Positions 1 to 13,800 of a stretch of DNA of 60,000 bases are shown one piece after another; the first letter of the stretch is position 1; the number at the start of each line of letters is the position of its first letter. The notes under the pieces are model-generated. The model was not told where the DNA came from and made no database searches. It worked only from the letters and a program-made list of their open reading frames with translations. This DNA comes from Liolophura sinensis (taxonomy: Eukaryota > Mollusca > Polyplacophora > Chitonida > Chitonidae), in NCBI RefSeq assembly GCF_032854445.1, contig NC_088298.1, positions 8,979,504 to 9,039,503 of the forward strand, written 5' to 3'. Both the position numbers and the translations under genes were made by a program.

Positions 1-102
1 TCTATGGTATATGTATTTATTTGATATACATGTACCTCTGTTTGATGCCTTGCTCAATTTTTTTACTTGTATGACATTGGGCAGATTAAGAGGAATGCTT
101 GA

Positions 103-190
103 TTTATATTTATTTATTTATTTGATTGGTGTATTACGCCGTATTCAAGAATATTTCACTTTTACGATGGCGGCCAACATTATGGTGGAC
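103..190 (-). mobile_element. SINE fragment (3' part)
   Basis: This is a truncated copy of the abundant SINE, in reverse orientation. It starts with the TTTATTTATTTATTTGATTG tail complement and reaches the 'cattatggtgg' core. Confidence 0.8.
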
Positions 191-298
191 TGATTTATAA
201 TAGAAGATTTCGCCAGTGCAGCGAATAACACCGTGGTCCTTAATTAATGGAAATAGTTCGCTTCAAGGTCAGATCGGCGAATGCATTCATAAATCTAT

Positions 299-520
299 AT
301 CCTAATACCTCAAGCTTTTGGCGTATGAAGGAGCAACTTTCATTGAAATTTACTCAAGTTTTTAATGTGATTTTTGAGACAAAAACTACGTAGGTTGGGT
401 TGGCCAATTTCAGCACTTCACAAAAGGTAGAAATTTATCAGTCTACACAGACAAATGCCTTCACAATATGCTTGAATAAATACCTTGCAAACATGCGAAA
501 TAGGTTGAAAAATTGCAGTA
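299..520 (-). mobile_element. Short TIR element (MITE), Tc1/mariner-like
   Basis: A 0.2-kb dispersed repeat bounded by imperfect inverted repeats of the type CCTAATTCCTCAACCTTTTT and carrying the internal landmark 'agcacttcacaaaaggtag'. The same family recurs at 9069, 10599, 13344 and in each tandem unit of 38-52 kb. The ends carry TA, as expected for Tc1/mariner-type target sites. This copy is inverted and diverged. Confidence 0.6.
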
Positions 521-1130
521 TGTTCATGCATTTTGAATGATTAAATGTAGCAGCCTAATGTGTGTTAAGTTACAAAACCTTTTGTCGTATCACAAATAGC
601 ATTGTGGTCAGAAAAGCCCATCGCAGAACAAAATATTCAAATGCATTTTACTAGGTTAAAGAAATTGTAAAAAAAAAAAAAAATAAATCCAACTACTAGT
701 ATTTTCCTGGAAGGTTTTCAATGGTCGTTCATCTGATACATTCTACATCTTAGTGTTCTCTTTGCCTTTAAACCACAGTCAAACCAGCAAGACCTGGATT
801 TAAACCCACATCATCGGTCAAGGACGTGACAGTCAACAACAGCAGGCCAACGCTTTAACTGTCTGTACCACGCCCCTCTCAACTATTAATTGCCAGAGAC
901 AAGCCTCTGACAAGGTAGTGACGAACATTCCCACGTGAGACGTACCGTACCGATTTGAAGGCCAAGTTGGTAGGAGCTAGAGAAGTGAATGGCGCCCACC
1001 TAATATAAAACTCCACGAATGTCAACAGTGTTGTTGGCAGTTTGTTGATTGTCTGTTGCCACCAAGCCCATACAGACAATGGGAGTCAATTGTGTATGTA
1101 TACATGTATGCTTGGGATTTAACTGAACAA

Positions 1131-1305
1131 TTCTTCTGGCTTCCACTCCGGCCGTAAGTGGGATGGTCTTACAGCAACCTGCGGATGGTCGTGGGTTTTC
1201 ACCGGGCTGTGCCCGATTTCATCCCACCATAATGCTGGCCTCCGTCGTATAGGTGAAATATTCTTCAGTAAGGCGTAAAACACCAAGCAAATAAATAAAT
1301 AAATA
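1131..1305 (+). mobile_element. SINE, 5'-truncated
   Basis: The sense copy lacks the tRNA-like head. It starts inside the 'ctggcttcc..ctccggccgta' segment, has the full conserved core ('ggatggtcgtgggtt', 'ccaccataatgctggcc') and ends in an (AAATA)n tail. Confidence 0.85.
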
Positions 1306-4300
1306 TACCAGGTCGGTGGAAACGAAGTAGTGACGGACGCCACATGTGCAGCCGATGTGTCACAGGAATACTCTTCCGCTGAAGAGGTTGGACTTTCCCT
1401 TGGAGAAAGAGGCTCTGATCTTCCCGATACTGTTCGAAGTTTTCTGCCCGTCACCACAGACTGTTCCCGTGCAATTATATTCCCAAACCAAGTGGAAGCA
1501 TTTGCTGTTGTCACCATATGCGAGGCGAAAGCGACAAGCTGTGTGCCACGTAAGAACAGTTTTTATATACAAATCGTCAACCAATAAGGATGTTCCAGGT
1601 CAGTAATTGCAAGGCCAATTCACCAAACGACGTGTAATAGAAACCACCAAAGAACTAAGGATGTACATAAATTACGAAAACAGGACGGAATCATGCAAAG
1701 TGAAGCAGTGAACAGTTTTCAATGATGTTGGAAAGACGCAAGGTATGTTCTAGTCGACTGAGTTAAATCTGTATTCAATATCTGTTTGCCTAAACCTGGC
1801 CATTTTTTCTTACTTAAAAAAATATCTGATTGGTTTTTAATGCCACAATCAAGAATGTTTCCCTTGGTTACAGAAACACCTAGTAGACCACCGCTCGTCT
1901 ACGGGCACGTGAGAGCGCCTCACTTAAAAAGCAGCGACCGAGCCAGGTTATCCTGTATTTGTGCCTGCAGCGTTACCAGTAAGAGACTGACCGCAACCGC
2001 ACAGATACACAAGGCACAAATGGCCTTCCGATGAGAACACCGCGATTAGTGTTTGATTGTGAAACTGTTGTTACTGGTTATACAAATGTATGGGTCACAT
2101 TCATCCATATCGACTTGTGATAGCCTTTTGAATTAGTTAAAATGGATATCTTAACGAACCTAAGCTGACTTACTAATCTTTAAATATAATAAACACATAG
2201 GCAAGCGATTATGAACTTCGTCTCGTTTCGTCATTCCGGTTTCACTATTCAAATTACATATTAATTTATGTAATTGAAAGTTTTGTGACGTGCTCACCTG
2301 TACCTGTACTTCCACCTGTCCAGAAAACTGGACAGAGCCTGCTGGAATGTAGCTGGTAAGATAACAAGATACAAACAAGCTGACTGATTGGTCGATGACC
2401 TGTCTGCTGCTAAGCAGACCTTAAACAACTTTGTCATTGAGGGTCATTGATATCCCGATGAAAGTGGATCAAATATGATCCCTAAAATCTGATCTCAGTT
2501 CTGCTGACGTCATTTGTCTCGACTTAAGCCAAACCCTGGTTCTCTCTTGCAGGATTAAACTTACAACTAGCTCTTTACCAACGCTTTGTTTTTGTCTTGT
2601 CGAGACCAAGTGATAAGACTGGTGGGACTGTCGAGACTGGTGGAACTGATGAGGCTTGTGACTGCGAAGATGGTAATGGTGTTGGCGATGGCAGTGACAG
2701 TTGCGATGATAGCGAATAATAACCGTCAAGCTGACATGACACTCTCAAGCCGACATGTACTGTGCTTGTACTCATTCTCTAGTAGTCTACTCTCAAGCAT
2801 ATTCACGCCTTTAGTTGGCTGATCTTTATTTGACACGTTGCTTTGTGGATTGCCACTTTTTGACTACGCATTTTGCGTAATGGTGTGTTCTTTTACTTCT
2901 CTGGACAACGGGTGATTTGTTTCCAATTGCCAGGTGTCTTCACACATACATGATCAACTATATTACCCATCCATAAAGATGAATATTATGATGTCTGTTT
3001 TCTCCAACCAACGGGGTCGTAGGTTGAGACCCAGCTCATGCTTGTTTGTCTAAGGATTTAGTCAGGAGGTTTTGGTGTTTCTGACGAAATGTAGTGGTTT
3101 TCTCCAAACATTCCGGTTTCCTTCACCTTTAGCCTGACTCTCGACTAAGTGAAAAGTTCTCGATCAGGACATTAAACACTAGTCAGATCGGTTTACGACT
3201 GATACATACTTGTAAAGAACGTCAAAAACCTGGCAGGGAAGTAAATCCGATTCTCTTACTAAACTGAATACCTGATTCAAAGATTGATTGATGATACATG
3301 TAATGGTCACAGGAATATGGTTTCTCTTAAGTATACTGATAAGGCCAGTCTGTTTTCTTCAGGAAGAAGTGTTCGTGTTTCATTCTTCCCAACAAAAAAA
3401 AAACAAAAAAAAAAAACATTAATGCAAAGCGAAGTAATACCCAGTTTGTGTTCGGCAGTTAGTGCCACCCTATTAGAAGCATGTTGTATACTATCTAGCA
3501 GTAATAACGAATTCTTCTAAAAGTTGGGACAGATATTAATAGTGTTGAAAGTAGAATATTACACTTATTTGCCAGCCTTTTGAAAACGTAAAGATATGAG
3601 TATGTTGTTCATTAGATGGTCTAACCATGTGAGAAAAAAAGAAACGCAATATTCCTGCTAGAATTATATATATATTGCCTAAAATGAGTAGACCAGGTGT
3701 CCCAAAATTTAGAAGAAATATCGTAGTACACTTGTAGTGAGACAGGAAGGAATGTCAGTTATTTAGGCAATGGTCTGAATGGTTGATTAATTAATGGGTT
3801 AGAATTAGAAGATCGTACTCCCAGGTTGTCAGGTCATTACGGCACAGACGAACGGCCTAAGAACTGGTGTGTGAAGTCTGTACCACTGAAAATAAAAATG
3901 GCGGCATGGTGACTGCCTTAAATAAGGACTCTGGCATGACATGATAAACGTAATGTTGGAAATGATGCCCCAGGAAACAGTTTAAAACCATTTTCACGTC
4001 TCAAGAAGAAAGTCGAAAAGTATTTTTTTTTTACGTTATGAAACATGCTAAACTGGATATTAAGACATAAAGGAAAAAATTGAGGCAGACTGTGGCATAA
4101 TATGGGTGGACAACAAACTGAACAAAATGGATGAAATAAAAAACAAACAAATGCCATACAATACACTAGCGCAGCACAATTGCCTATTAGCCTCTCATTA
4201 ACGATTGCTGAGAATTGTGGTCAAGGGTTTCCTTCCTTCATAATGATGGCCACCGTCGTAGAAGTGAACTTATGCTTAAGTGTGAGGCCATGAAGCAGAT

Positions 4301-4437
4301 ACTAGCCGTTTCAACTTCCATGTCATTTACATGATATGTTTATCTCTGTTTATAAAACAGCAAATATCCGGCTATCCACAGTATGGAAATAATGCCAGGC
4401 AGTGTCAGATGAGTGAGGGACAAAAAAGCACACTGAA

Positions 4438-4584
4438 TTATTTATTTATTTATTTGATTGGTGTTTTACGCGGTACTCAAGAATACTTCTCTTATACCAC
4501 GGCGGCCTGCATTATGGTGGGAGGAAAAACCCACGACCATCCACAGGTTGCTGCCAGACCTTTCCACGTACGGCCGGCAGACTG
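4438..4584 (-). mobile_element. SINE, 5'-truncated, downstream of tubulin gene
   Basis: The SINE core plus tail lies in the same orientation as the tubulin gene, about 160 bp past its stop codon. The tail contains tandem AATAAA hexamers on the minus strand. None occurs between the stop codon and this tail, so the SINE may supply the polyadenylation signal. Confidence 0.8.
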
Positions 4585-4741
4585 AATTGTTTGTAGTTTG
4601 TAATTAACAAAGATGGGCAACATTAAGTAATTTTTTAAGGAATATGAAAAGTAGATAAGTTGCAGGTAAGGCATTTTCTTGAATGTTATCAGAACTGACA
4701 TCTATCTTCTGCAAACATAGGAACTCGAGGTTTTCTATCCG

Positions 4742-4810
4742 TTATCGCATCGCTTCTTGATAATCTCCATATATCCTTGCCAGTGTCTCGAAAGCCTCTG
4801 TAAAATCAGC
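4742..4810 (-). CDS. Tubulin exon 12 (terminal)
   Basis: The acceptor is tttttattttcag and entry is phase 0. It reads ADFTEAFETLARIYGDYQEA then MR and a TAA stop. It matches the H12 helix (E-x-D-F-x-x-A-F-x-x-L). No acidic or Gly-rich tail is present, unlike alpha/beta tubulin. Confidence 0.9.
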   Translation of the reverse strand, partial: ADFTEAFETLARIYGDYQEAMR

Positions 4811-7800
4811 CTGAAAATAAAAACGCAAAATATTTGAAGCTGGGTTTGTGTGTGAAAAAATAAAAAGTTGTATTCTCATAAAAGCTGCCTATCATGCGTT
4901 AACTGACATCCAGCTTTCAGAGCTCGACAAAAACTTAAAATGCACTAACCAACATTATTATTAAGGCCACATCAATTTTATTTAGTGTTTTTATTTATTT
5001 ATTTATTTGATTAGTGTCTAATGCCACACTCAAGAATATTTCACTTATAAGATGACAGCCAGCATTATGGAGGGAGGAAACCTGTACAGAGCCCGGAGGA
5101 AACCCACGACCATCCGCAGCTTGTTGTCAGACCTTCCTACGTACAACTGGGGAGTAAGCCAGCATGAGCTGGACTTGTACTCACAGTGAATGTATTGCTG
5201 AAAGGCTCCTGGGTCATTCCGCTGCTGGCATGCTAACCCCCTTGGCCACCGAGGACTCCTATTTATCGTTTTTACCAGCAGAATAATTTACACAAAGAAG
5301 GCTGTATATGTATTACGGTAAATGATTTTCACCCATGACAAAATTGCTTATTTTGACCTATTCAGAGTTTGTTTTTCCATGTAGAATGATATCCTTGGAA
5401 ACGTGAGTTTTAACACCAAAAGTAATACTTTATGACATTTATTTGCCTATTTATTTAATTTAAATTTTAGGTCATTTACCACTGAATGAACAAACACAAA
5501 TGCTGAGTATTTTCGCTTTTTCTGCTATCGCTCCCTCCCTCAATACCCTGACCTCAGTGACCTCAGCATTCTTGAAGATTGACGTACAAAATTTACTAGT
5601 GGTGGCAGTGATGAAAAGCGAACGTAGAAATCTCCCCACCCATCAACCAACATCACTGTCGATGGCTAAAAGTTACACTTGGCCTCGGCACTATCTTCCC
5701 TGACTAGCACCAAATCTCCGCCCCCAACTCCCACCCCCACCCAACTTTAAATTACTAAAAGCTACATTTGGCCAGGGTACCATATACCTCACCTCACTAG
5801 ACCCATATCTGTGGTACCAGTGAAGATAGGCTTTCTCTCGGAACATCCTCTGAGCTTTGTGCGAAACAGTGTCCAGGAATTCCATGATACATCCCGAGTT
5901 CGCTGCTATGGTAACGGAGGAGGAACCTCTAGGTCCTGGTGGAAAATCTTTGGCTGAGAAAACAACACAGAGGTAAACATTGAAAAACAAAATCACAACC
6001 ATAACAACAACAACAACAAAAATTCAGTTCACTTTTTGTTACATAACGCTATGTTCGAGTTCACACTGGGCAGGATCTGAAAAGGAATTGCACTGAAAGA
6101 ATTTACCTTCATACTATCACTATATAATATGCTTTAAGTACGCAAGCATTCTTGAAGTCTATGAAACCTATAGTTTATTTCTTTATTTTTAGAGTTTTAC
6201 GCCACACTCAACGATATGGCGGCCAGCATTATGGTTGTAGCAAACCGGGCAGAGGCTCCTCCTGCTCTTTCTAGACAGTGTACATATAATTTTAGCAGGA
6301 TTATTTAGTTTCTTTTTACTCCATTGGTTAGTTCATCTAATGAAAACCACCGTCATATCTTTACTTTTCCAAAAAATTCCCAAAATACACCTGCACAAGC
6401 GAAAAAATCCATCCATTGTGTCCCCTGCTTTAGATTTTATGGCACTGCGTGTAGGCCTACTGTGCATTTCTTAACATACCGATACCATACCTTCTCAATA
6501 ATTACAGACGCATTTTCACAAACTGTATACCAGTGCATTGTGGGGGCTGTTTCTTAAGTAGTAAACTCTCTGTGGAGAGTAGGGGATTGCCTTTAGTCAA
6601 TCAGTGACAGGCCTCAGTGAGCCTCGCCAGCTTGGGAAGAGAAGCAGGAACCGAGAAACACTGCTGGTTTTTTAACGATTGACTTTTTTTCCCCATTTCA
6701 AATGCTTGTAAGAGGCTAGGATGGGCTCGGTGTTGTGATGAATGTCAAGATGTAAAAAATGTAGACGGGCTGAGAACATGTTTGTAACTGCTGGTACTGT
6801 CCCAGCAAACAGTACGATTACCGGTACTTTGAAAGATGAAATCCTGTCTCCGTCTTTTTTTCGGCACACACAGGCCTACTACAGGTCCTGCATTTGACAC
6901 AATCAACATTCACTCTTTTCAATGAGTATGTGAAATGGCTAGCGAATAACCGTCTTTTAAGTCTTCCGTCACACTTCTTTCACATTTAAGACGATTTCTA
7001 TCAGAACAACATGTGGTGTAGGTTAGCTGCACGATCCTTACATCTATGCCCCGAAAAAGACATTCGTGTAGCAGCCGTCTACCAGTAAGGACCAGAAAGA
7101 ATTTACACAAACACGCTTATACTTCCCTACTGAAGCCGTCGTACTTTAATTTTGTTCACATTAAAAAAAGAAAAAAACAAAAACACAACAACTGAAAAGC
7201 ACTCATACCTGTCCAGACATCTACAGGAAATGGATTCCAATTCACAACATTGTACGCAGACTTTATTTTCTCCTCCGTCGTTTTCAAGTTCCTAAAAAAA
7301 GTACTTGTTGCGTCACCCCTAGCAACCAACAAGGTGCTCAAAGTCCTAACCTGATCAGCTGTTAAGATTTCATAAACTGACGATAGGTTTTAGTATTAAA
7401 GAGTAACGTGAAAAGTTTTGATAAAACATCATCACATTTGTATCTATGTAAAAGCAAACTGCATATGGAAAACAATATGATTTATTTATTTATTTGATTA
7501 GTGTTTTACGACGTACTCAAGAATATTTCTGCCCGGACATAAATACAGACGAATAGATGGACAAAATTACAACACCATAATCTGCTCCATCTATTGTCAG
7601 CGAGCGTATAAAAATGGACAATGGGAGGCGCGACACATCACATCTGTACCTATGCACCAACAAGAGTTCAGGTGAACGCAGCATACGCCCCAACAAATGC
7701 ATTTGTTTTTGAAACCGCGCAAATGGACATATGTGTCAACCAAAAATTAAACTCTCTTTGGAAAACAGTTGGCGTTATAGCCATACAGAAATGGACAAAT

Positions 7801-10800
7801 ATGAGTCGCGACATCTGTGTATGTATGTACGGTAAATGACTTCAAGTTTCGCCCTTGGACTTGGAAATAGTATCCCATGATTCATTGCGTTGATTGTGGA
7901 TCTTACTAACTGGGCGCCACGGGAGAGCATCGGAGGTGGTCAGGGGATTTTGTGGACACTTCCTGACTGTAATAAACAACCTCATGCTTCACTGAGCTGT
8001 CAGTCTATGCTCCTGCCACCAACAGTTCATGTTTCCCTCAGTTTTAATCATAATGAATTAAGTACATAAAGGCGTACTTCACAAAAGGTGCACTTTGGTC
8101 ATTTTATGATAATAGGGAATCGGGGAGAAAACTCCCTGCAGATTAATGAGCGTGACCACCCAGTATCTTTGCACACGTGGAGTGGCATGTCAAATTTCCA
8201 TTAATATGCATGCAGAGCTCTTCATGTACAAAGTTATAACAGAACTTAGCTCACCGCAAATCCTAATTTGCCAACTGCCAGCAGATGATGACTCAAACTG
8301 CGTGTAAACCGAAAACTTACAATCACAGGGTATGAAATCGGATTGTGGTGGTGAGAGGGCAGGCTGTAGTGACTGAAGCCTCCCCATGCAACCCCACTTT
8401 CCATTTTAAACAGTTTAAAACTGAATATAAAGTACTCTTCGATATAGTTTTAGGCATTCGATGCATTCATCAATGTTAAATTGTTCTCCTTTAACAATTT
8501 GTTTCAAATGTGGTGTTTACCCAAGTCATTTATGATGCAATTTCTTGAATTATCATGTTTTTCGTATTGATATTAAACTATAGATAATGAAAAGGATACA
8601 ATTTGACCTTGACTGTCTCGTCTTCTGTGACCTTGAGAAATGCTGGAAACCAATCCTTCCCAAGACAATTTACTATTAAAACAAAAGGCAAAAATGTATA
8701 AAATACAAATATTCCAAAAATATTTCTTGTAAATGAAGGAACCAAAATAGAAACAAACAAAACAAGATTAAAGTGTAGCAACTGATTGCACAAGAAGACA
8801 ACAGCTGTTTTGAAGTGTTTGTTTAATTGTTGTTTTACGCCGACCTCAAAAATATTTCACTTACAATGGCACCCTGCATTATGGAGGGAGGAAACCGGGC
8901 AGAGCCCGGGGGAAACCCACAACCATCCGCAGGTTGCGACAGACCTTCCCACGTGCGGCCGGAGAGGATACCAGCATGAGCTGGACTTGAACTCACAGCG
9001 ACCGCATTGGTTTAAAGTGTAGAAAATGATACTGAATGAGTTTTGACAAGTACGTATACAGTGATTCTTGTAATTCTTCAACCTTCAGGTATGTTTGCAA
9101 GGTGTTTATTTAAACATATTTGGCAGGCCTTATTGGTGTGCCTTATATTTTGTGTGAAACCTTCAAACTGGTCAACCAATGTAGATTTGTCTCCAAAATC
9201 AAATTTGATATGAGCAAAAAACTCCACTGATAGTTGCTCTTTCATATGCGAAAAAAGTTGACGAATTAGGGTACTTTCTTTTTTGTCCAGTGTTGACAAT
9301 TAAAGGTGAACTTCAAAAATTTTTGATCCGAAACTGAAAGTTATCAGAGTAAATACGTAGTGATCACTGTGTTATATTTTTCAGTTATGTTGTATACATG
9401 TATGTGGACACATTTTTAGCTTATGTATGCTAGGCCAGGAATCATTTGTTATAAACTCCATGGATTGTCTCCCTTGGATACTCAAATATGATGAAATCAA
9501 ACTAGCTAGCCGTTGTTCATTTATCTGTTATAGCTTTGTAATCATGAATGCCAAGACCACTCTACAATATTACGACAAAGTTTCATTCATTTTATTGATT
9601 TGATTGGTGTTTTACGCCATACTCAAGAATATTTCACTTATATGATGGCGGCGAGCATTATCTGTGGTGGAAAGAAACCGGGCAGAGGCCGAAGTGGAGG
9701 GGTAGGGGTGGGGAGGGGGGTACTCACGACCATCCGCAGGTTGCTGGAAGACCGTCCCACGTATGGCTGGAGAGGAAGCAAGCATGAGCTGGACTTGAAC
9801 GAACATTGACCGCATTGGTGGGAGGCTCCTGGGTCATTCATGATGCTGGCATCCTAACCCCCTCGGCCACCGGCAAAGTTTTAAGTGTTGAACATTTTCC
9901 GCATATCGCAAATGCAAAGCCTTTTTTAAAATAAGTACTTCAAGTTATATTCTCAAAAAGAAAAAAAAAGAACATTAAGATTTCTTCATGAAAGTATTTC
10001 AATTTAAGAATTATTTTCTGCAAAAAACTATGTTTTCAAGATTTAATTTAAAAGTAGTCCAATTTAAGAATTATTTTCTCAAAAAAATTGTAAATATTTA
10101 TCTTAAACATACAATACTGGTACTTTTATACAGGAATTATTTTCTAAACAAAAAAAAAAAAAAAAAACACTTCCAGAATCCTGTCCAGAATGAGGGAGGC
10201 TGTGGACAAATTTTTTTAACAAAAATTGAAACCATTGCATATTTAACTTTCATATTTCTTCCCCTTGTAACCATACATGCACCAACCTCCTGGACGCATG
10301 GGAGAGGTTCATAAACTTCAGACTGGGCATCGGACAGAGCGAGCGCACCATTTCCCAGGGTTCCATCCCCAAGCTGTACCCACTGTAACCACAGCAACAA
10401 ACCAAAATGGCTGCATGACTGTTCTGTTCTTTTGGTCCTTATGTTATGATTAAATGAAAATTCTGAAGGTTTACGGAAATTAATGGCTCTCTTTAACCAC
10501 GCATTCTATAATACATGTAATACAATGAATTACGTAATAATTCATAACTTCAGCATTAATTGCTCATCTTTCTATTTGATGTGCCATAATGTAACCATAC
10601 TCGAATTCTTCAGCTCTATTGCATGTTTGTAACGTCTTTATTCAAGCACATTCTGATGGCATTTTTCTGTTTTGACTGATAAAATTATACTTTTTGTGAA
10701 GCCCTGAAACTGGCCAATCCAACCAATATAGTCTGTTCTCCAAAATCAAATTAAAAAGATGCATAAATTGCTCTGAAAGTTGCTCTCATATGCAAAAAAG

Positions 10801-13800
10801 GTTGAGGAATTAGGGTACACACAGGAATTAGATTATAATAAGTGTGTGATCTCCAAAGATGTATCAGCTAAAGCTGTTTGAGGTCGCCCTTTCGTATCGA
10901 GCGAGGCTAATCCGACAGGCCGACCTCGGACAACGACAGCTAATACAAAATCACGTGACACACACTCTTTTGATAATCTATTTATCATATACCTTCATTT
11001 TTTGCGTACTAAATTTTCAAAACGCCCACAGTAATGAGTACAATCTTAGCGGCTCGAATATGACCACGTTCTTTAAATTTTCTGTTTCATTACTCTCGAC
11101 TGCAAACTACTTAAAATAAGTCGATATAGTAAGCACACATAAGCTTAAACTATTACAAGGTTTTCACTTCACAAAAACGCTGATAAATCCCTACGCCACG
11201 GGATTTACACTCTGTCCTCACATGAAAGAAACATAGGTTATGCGGGCAAAGTTTCAACACGCTATATAGTTTTAATAACGTCTGATCTTTTTTGAAATGG
11301 ACTCCTACATTATTTATTTATTTATTTGATTGGTGTGCTAAAGAATACTTCACTTATACGATGGCGACCAGCATTAAGGTGGGAGGAAACCAGAGCCTGG
11401 TGGAAACCCACGACCATCCGCATGTTGGTGGCAGACCTTCTCTCATACGGACTCCTACATGATAACGACTGGACTTTAAGTTTGGATCTGCAACAGCGAT
11501 ACAAAAGCTTGATTTATTGAAAAAATGATTCCTGTGCAGCCGTGCATAACCGCTGATGGTGTCTGGTTGCTGTGGCAGCACTGCAGTGAAAATTCAGTGC
11601 TCCAAAGCGAGCACTGAACATTGATGGTAACTGGAACAAATAATTATGAAGCTTCGGACGACTGCCGGAAGTGTGCGAGGGCTAGATATAACTTGCTCTT
11701 TCACTGTTTACGTCAGTAGATGGGAAAACGAAGGACGTATGCCGACAGTGTTCATAGAAACAGTAAATTTGGCATTAATTTCACAAACAATTCACCAACA
11801 CGGAGTGGACGATAGCTGGTTGTTGACTGAAAGGGATTTATCAGCTTAAGAATATTTATCCGCGGGGCTTTGTGTTTGGCGGGCTTAGGGACGAAATGTA
11901 TAGAAGATCAGTCAACCGTCGGGTTGCGTTGTGAACCAAGTTCCATTTGTTTGTCACGTTTACGTGTACCGATGATTGGGTGAAGTTGGGATTGGGATTG
12001 GGGGTGAAGACTGGGCAAGTTTGGTCGTGAAAGTTACATAACTTCCCCCCAGGCTGTGGAGCTTGTCATTGTTTGTGTTAAAATGAAGACATTAGATGTG
12101 TTTTCTTCACCATTTAATGTTGTTGTTGTATAGCTACGTCATGCCAAATTCCGATGTTAATTTGGGGATTTCCTCGGTAGAGGGTGCCTTAAATGTAAAC
12201 ACGGGAAGTTGTCCGTGTTTATAAAGGATGCATATACGAACCATCCTGTATGGAAAAATACAGCATGCGTCTCCATTACATGGGTATCGGCCATTGGTAT
12301 ATAATAAATGCATATATAAGGGTATAATTGCCGCAAATATTTGCTTAATATTAAAATATTATTAAAAAGTGCCGATTTAATGCTAATGATTTATAAAAAC
12401 AACATTTGACAGACAACCGACAGACAAAACATTCGACTTTCATACACAACTAGTTGGTCGCTGTTTACACCTTATTGACTAGAGGACATTACGATTATAC
12501 ATAAACACGGGCGTTGCCATGTCTAGTAAAGCCAATCGTACGACGTTATTCGCCTTTATTGTTACGTGATTGGTCTTCATAAGCTGGCGACAGTGGTGTT
12601 TCCGCATAATCGTAAACGCCGCTAACTACATGACAATAGGGGGCTGAGTGACCTCCCTTGTCACACAACATTAGCCCTGAGATAACATGAGATTAGTTTT
12701 TGAGGTGTTTAACTATGAGAAGTTAGACTTCATTTATATTGAAGTAGGCCTATACTGTACGTAGGTTATGTCATGACAGTGATAATTTCCAGCCTTCAGA
12801 ATGCAGAAAAACATGACATCAACCACTGAGTCACAGAAATGTTGAGAGAACTTAAATGAAGTCGCATATTTGTCACCTTAGGTTAAATATACTTATTTGA
12901 CAGATTTCGCTCAAGTTGTCTATCCCACATTTGAGCATTTACTAGCCGTTACCCATTTTTATCAGTCTTGTCTAACTACAGTGTGCTCCTAAAAAAAGGG
13001 GTCATTTAAATGAGAGAGTGACCTCAAGGGAGGTAATTCTGTGTGACACTATTCATTGTAGATGTCAAAAACACTTAATACAGTAAGTAGGATACAGCAG
13101 TGAGTACAGACACTTACCTAGACTTCAGTGTGTCAGTGGGTAGAACAACCCCGCAAAGAGAGCCAGCTATAGCAGAGTTTAAGTCTTCAAAACCAGCACT
13201 CTCCTGTTCCGATCTTTTTTTCACCTTTTGCAGCATGTCGTCATTACGCAGTAGTATAATACCATCAGCATATCTGTGATAACACAACAGATTTCCTTCG
13301 TGACAACTGGATTTGTTCTGAATGCTTTCACACGCAAAGTATATACTGTAATTCTTCAACCTTTTTACACCTTCGCAAGGAGTTTATTCAAGCATATACT
13401 TAAGGCTTTTTGTGAAGCCCTGAAATTGGCCAATCCAACTGATGCAATTTTGTCTCCATAATCTAATTACAAATGTACATAAATTGCACTGAAAAGTTGC
13501 TCTTATCTGCCAGAGGGTGGAGGAGTTACCGTATTGATACGCACAGAGATTAATAGTCATGCAAAATACCCTAAATGACCCAAATTTTATCCATGGATAC
13601 GCTGCTCATGTTTCCAGATTCTGACGGTTTGGTTTATTTTAGAAAGGTGTTCTTAGGTATGTTTGGAAAGGGAGGGAGAGAAATTTAAGTTTCGGCTCTA
13701 AAAGTAATATCTTATGACATTTATTTGCCTCCAAAGATGCACTCTGTTAGTCGAAATTTTGGGGCAATGAATGCACGGATGCATGGAAATGGGCGGGTGG

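Larger units (their letters stand above)
1..4430. other. Gene-free flank with repeats
   Basis: I see no convincing exon here on either strand. The stretch lies beyond the 3' end of the minus-strand tubulin gene. It holds SINE fragments near 103-190 and 1131-1305 and a MITE at 299-520. At 3010-3240 there is a divergent SINE-like copy: a B-box-like piece (ggttgagacccagctc) is followed by text resembling the SINE core. The rest is AT-rich unique-looking sequence. Open frames here are short and show no recognisable domain. Confidence 0.6.
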
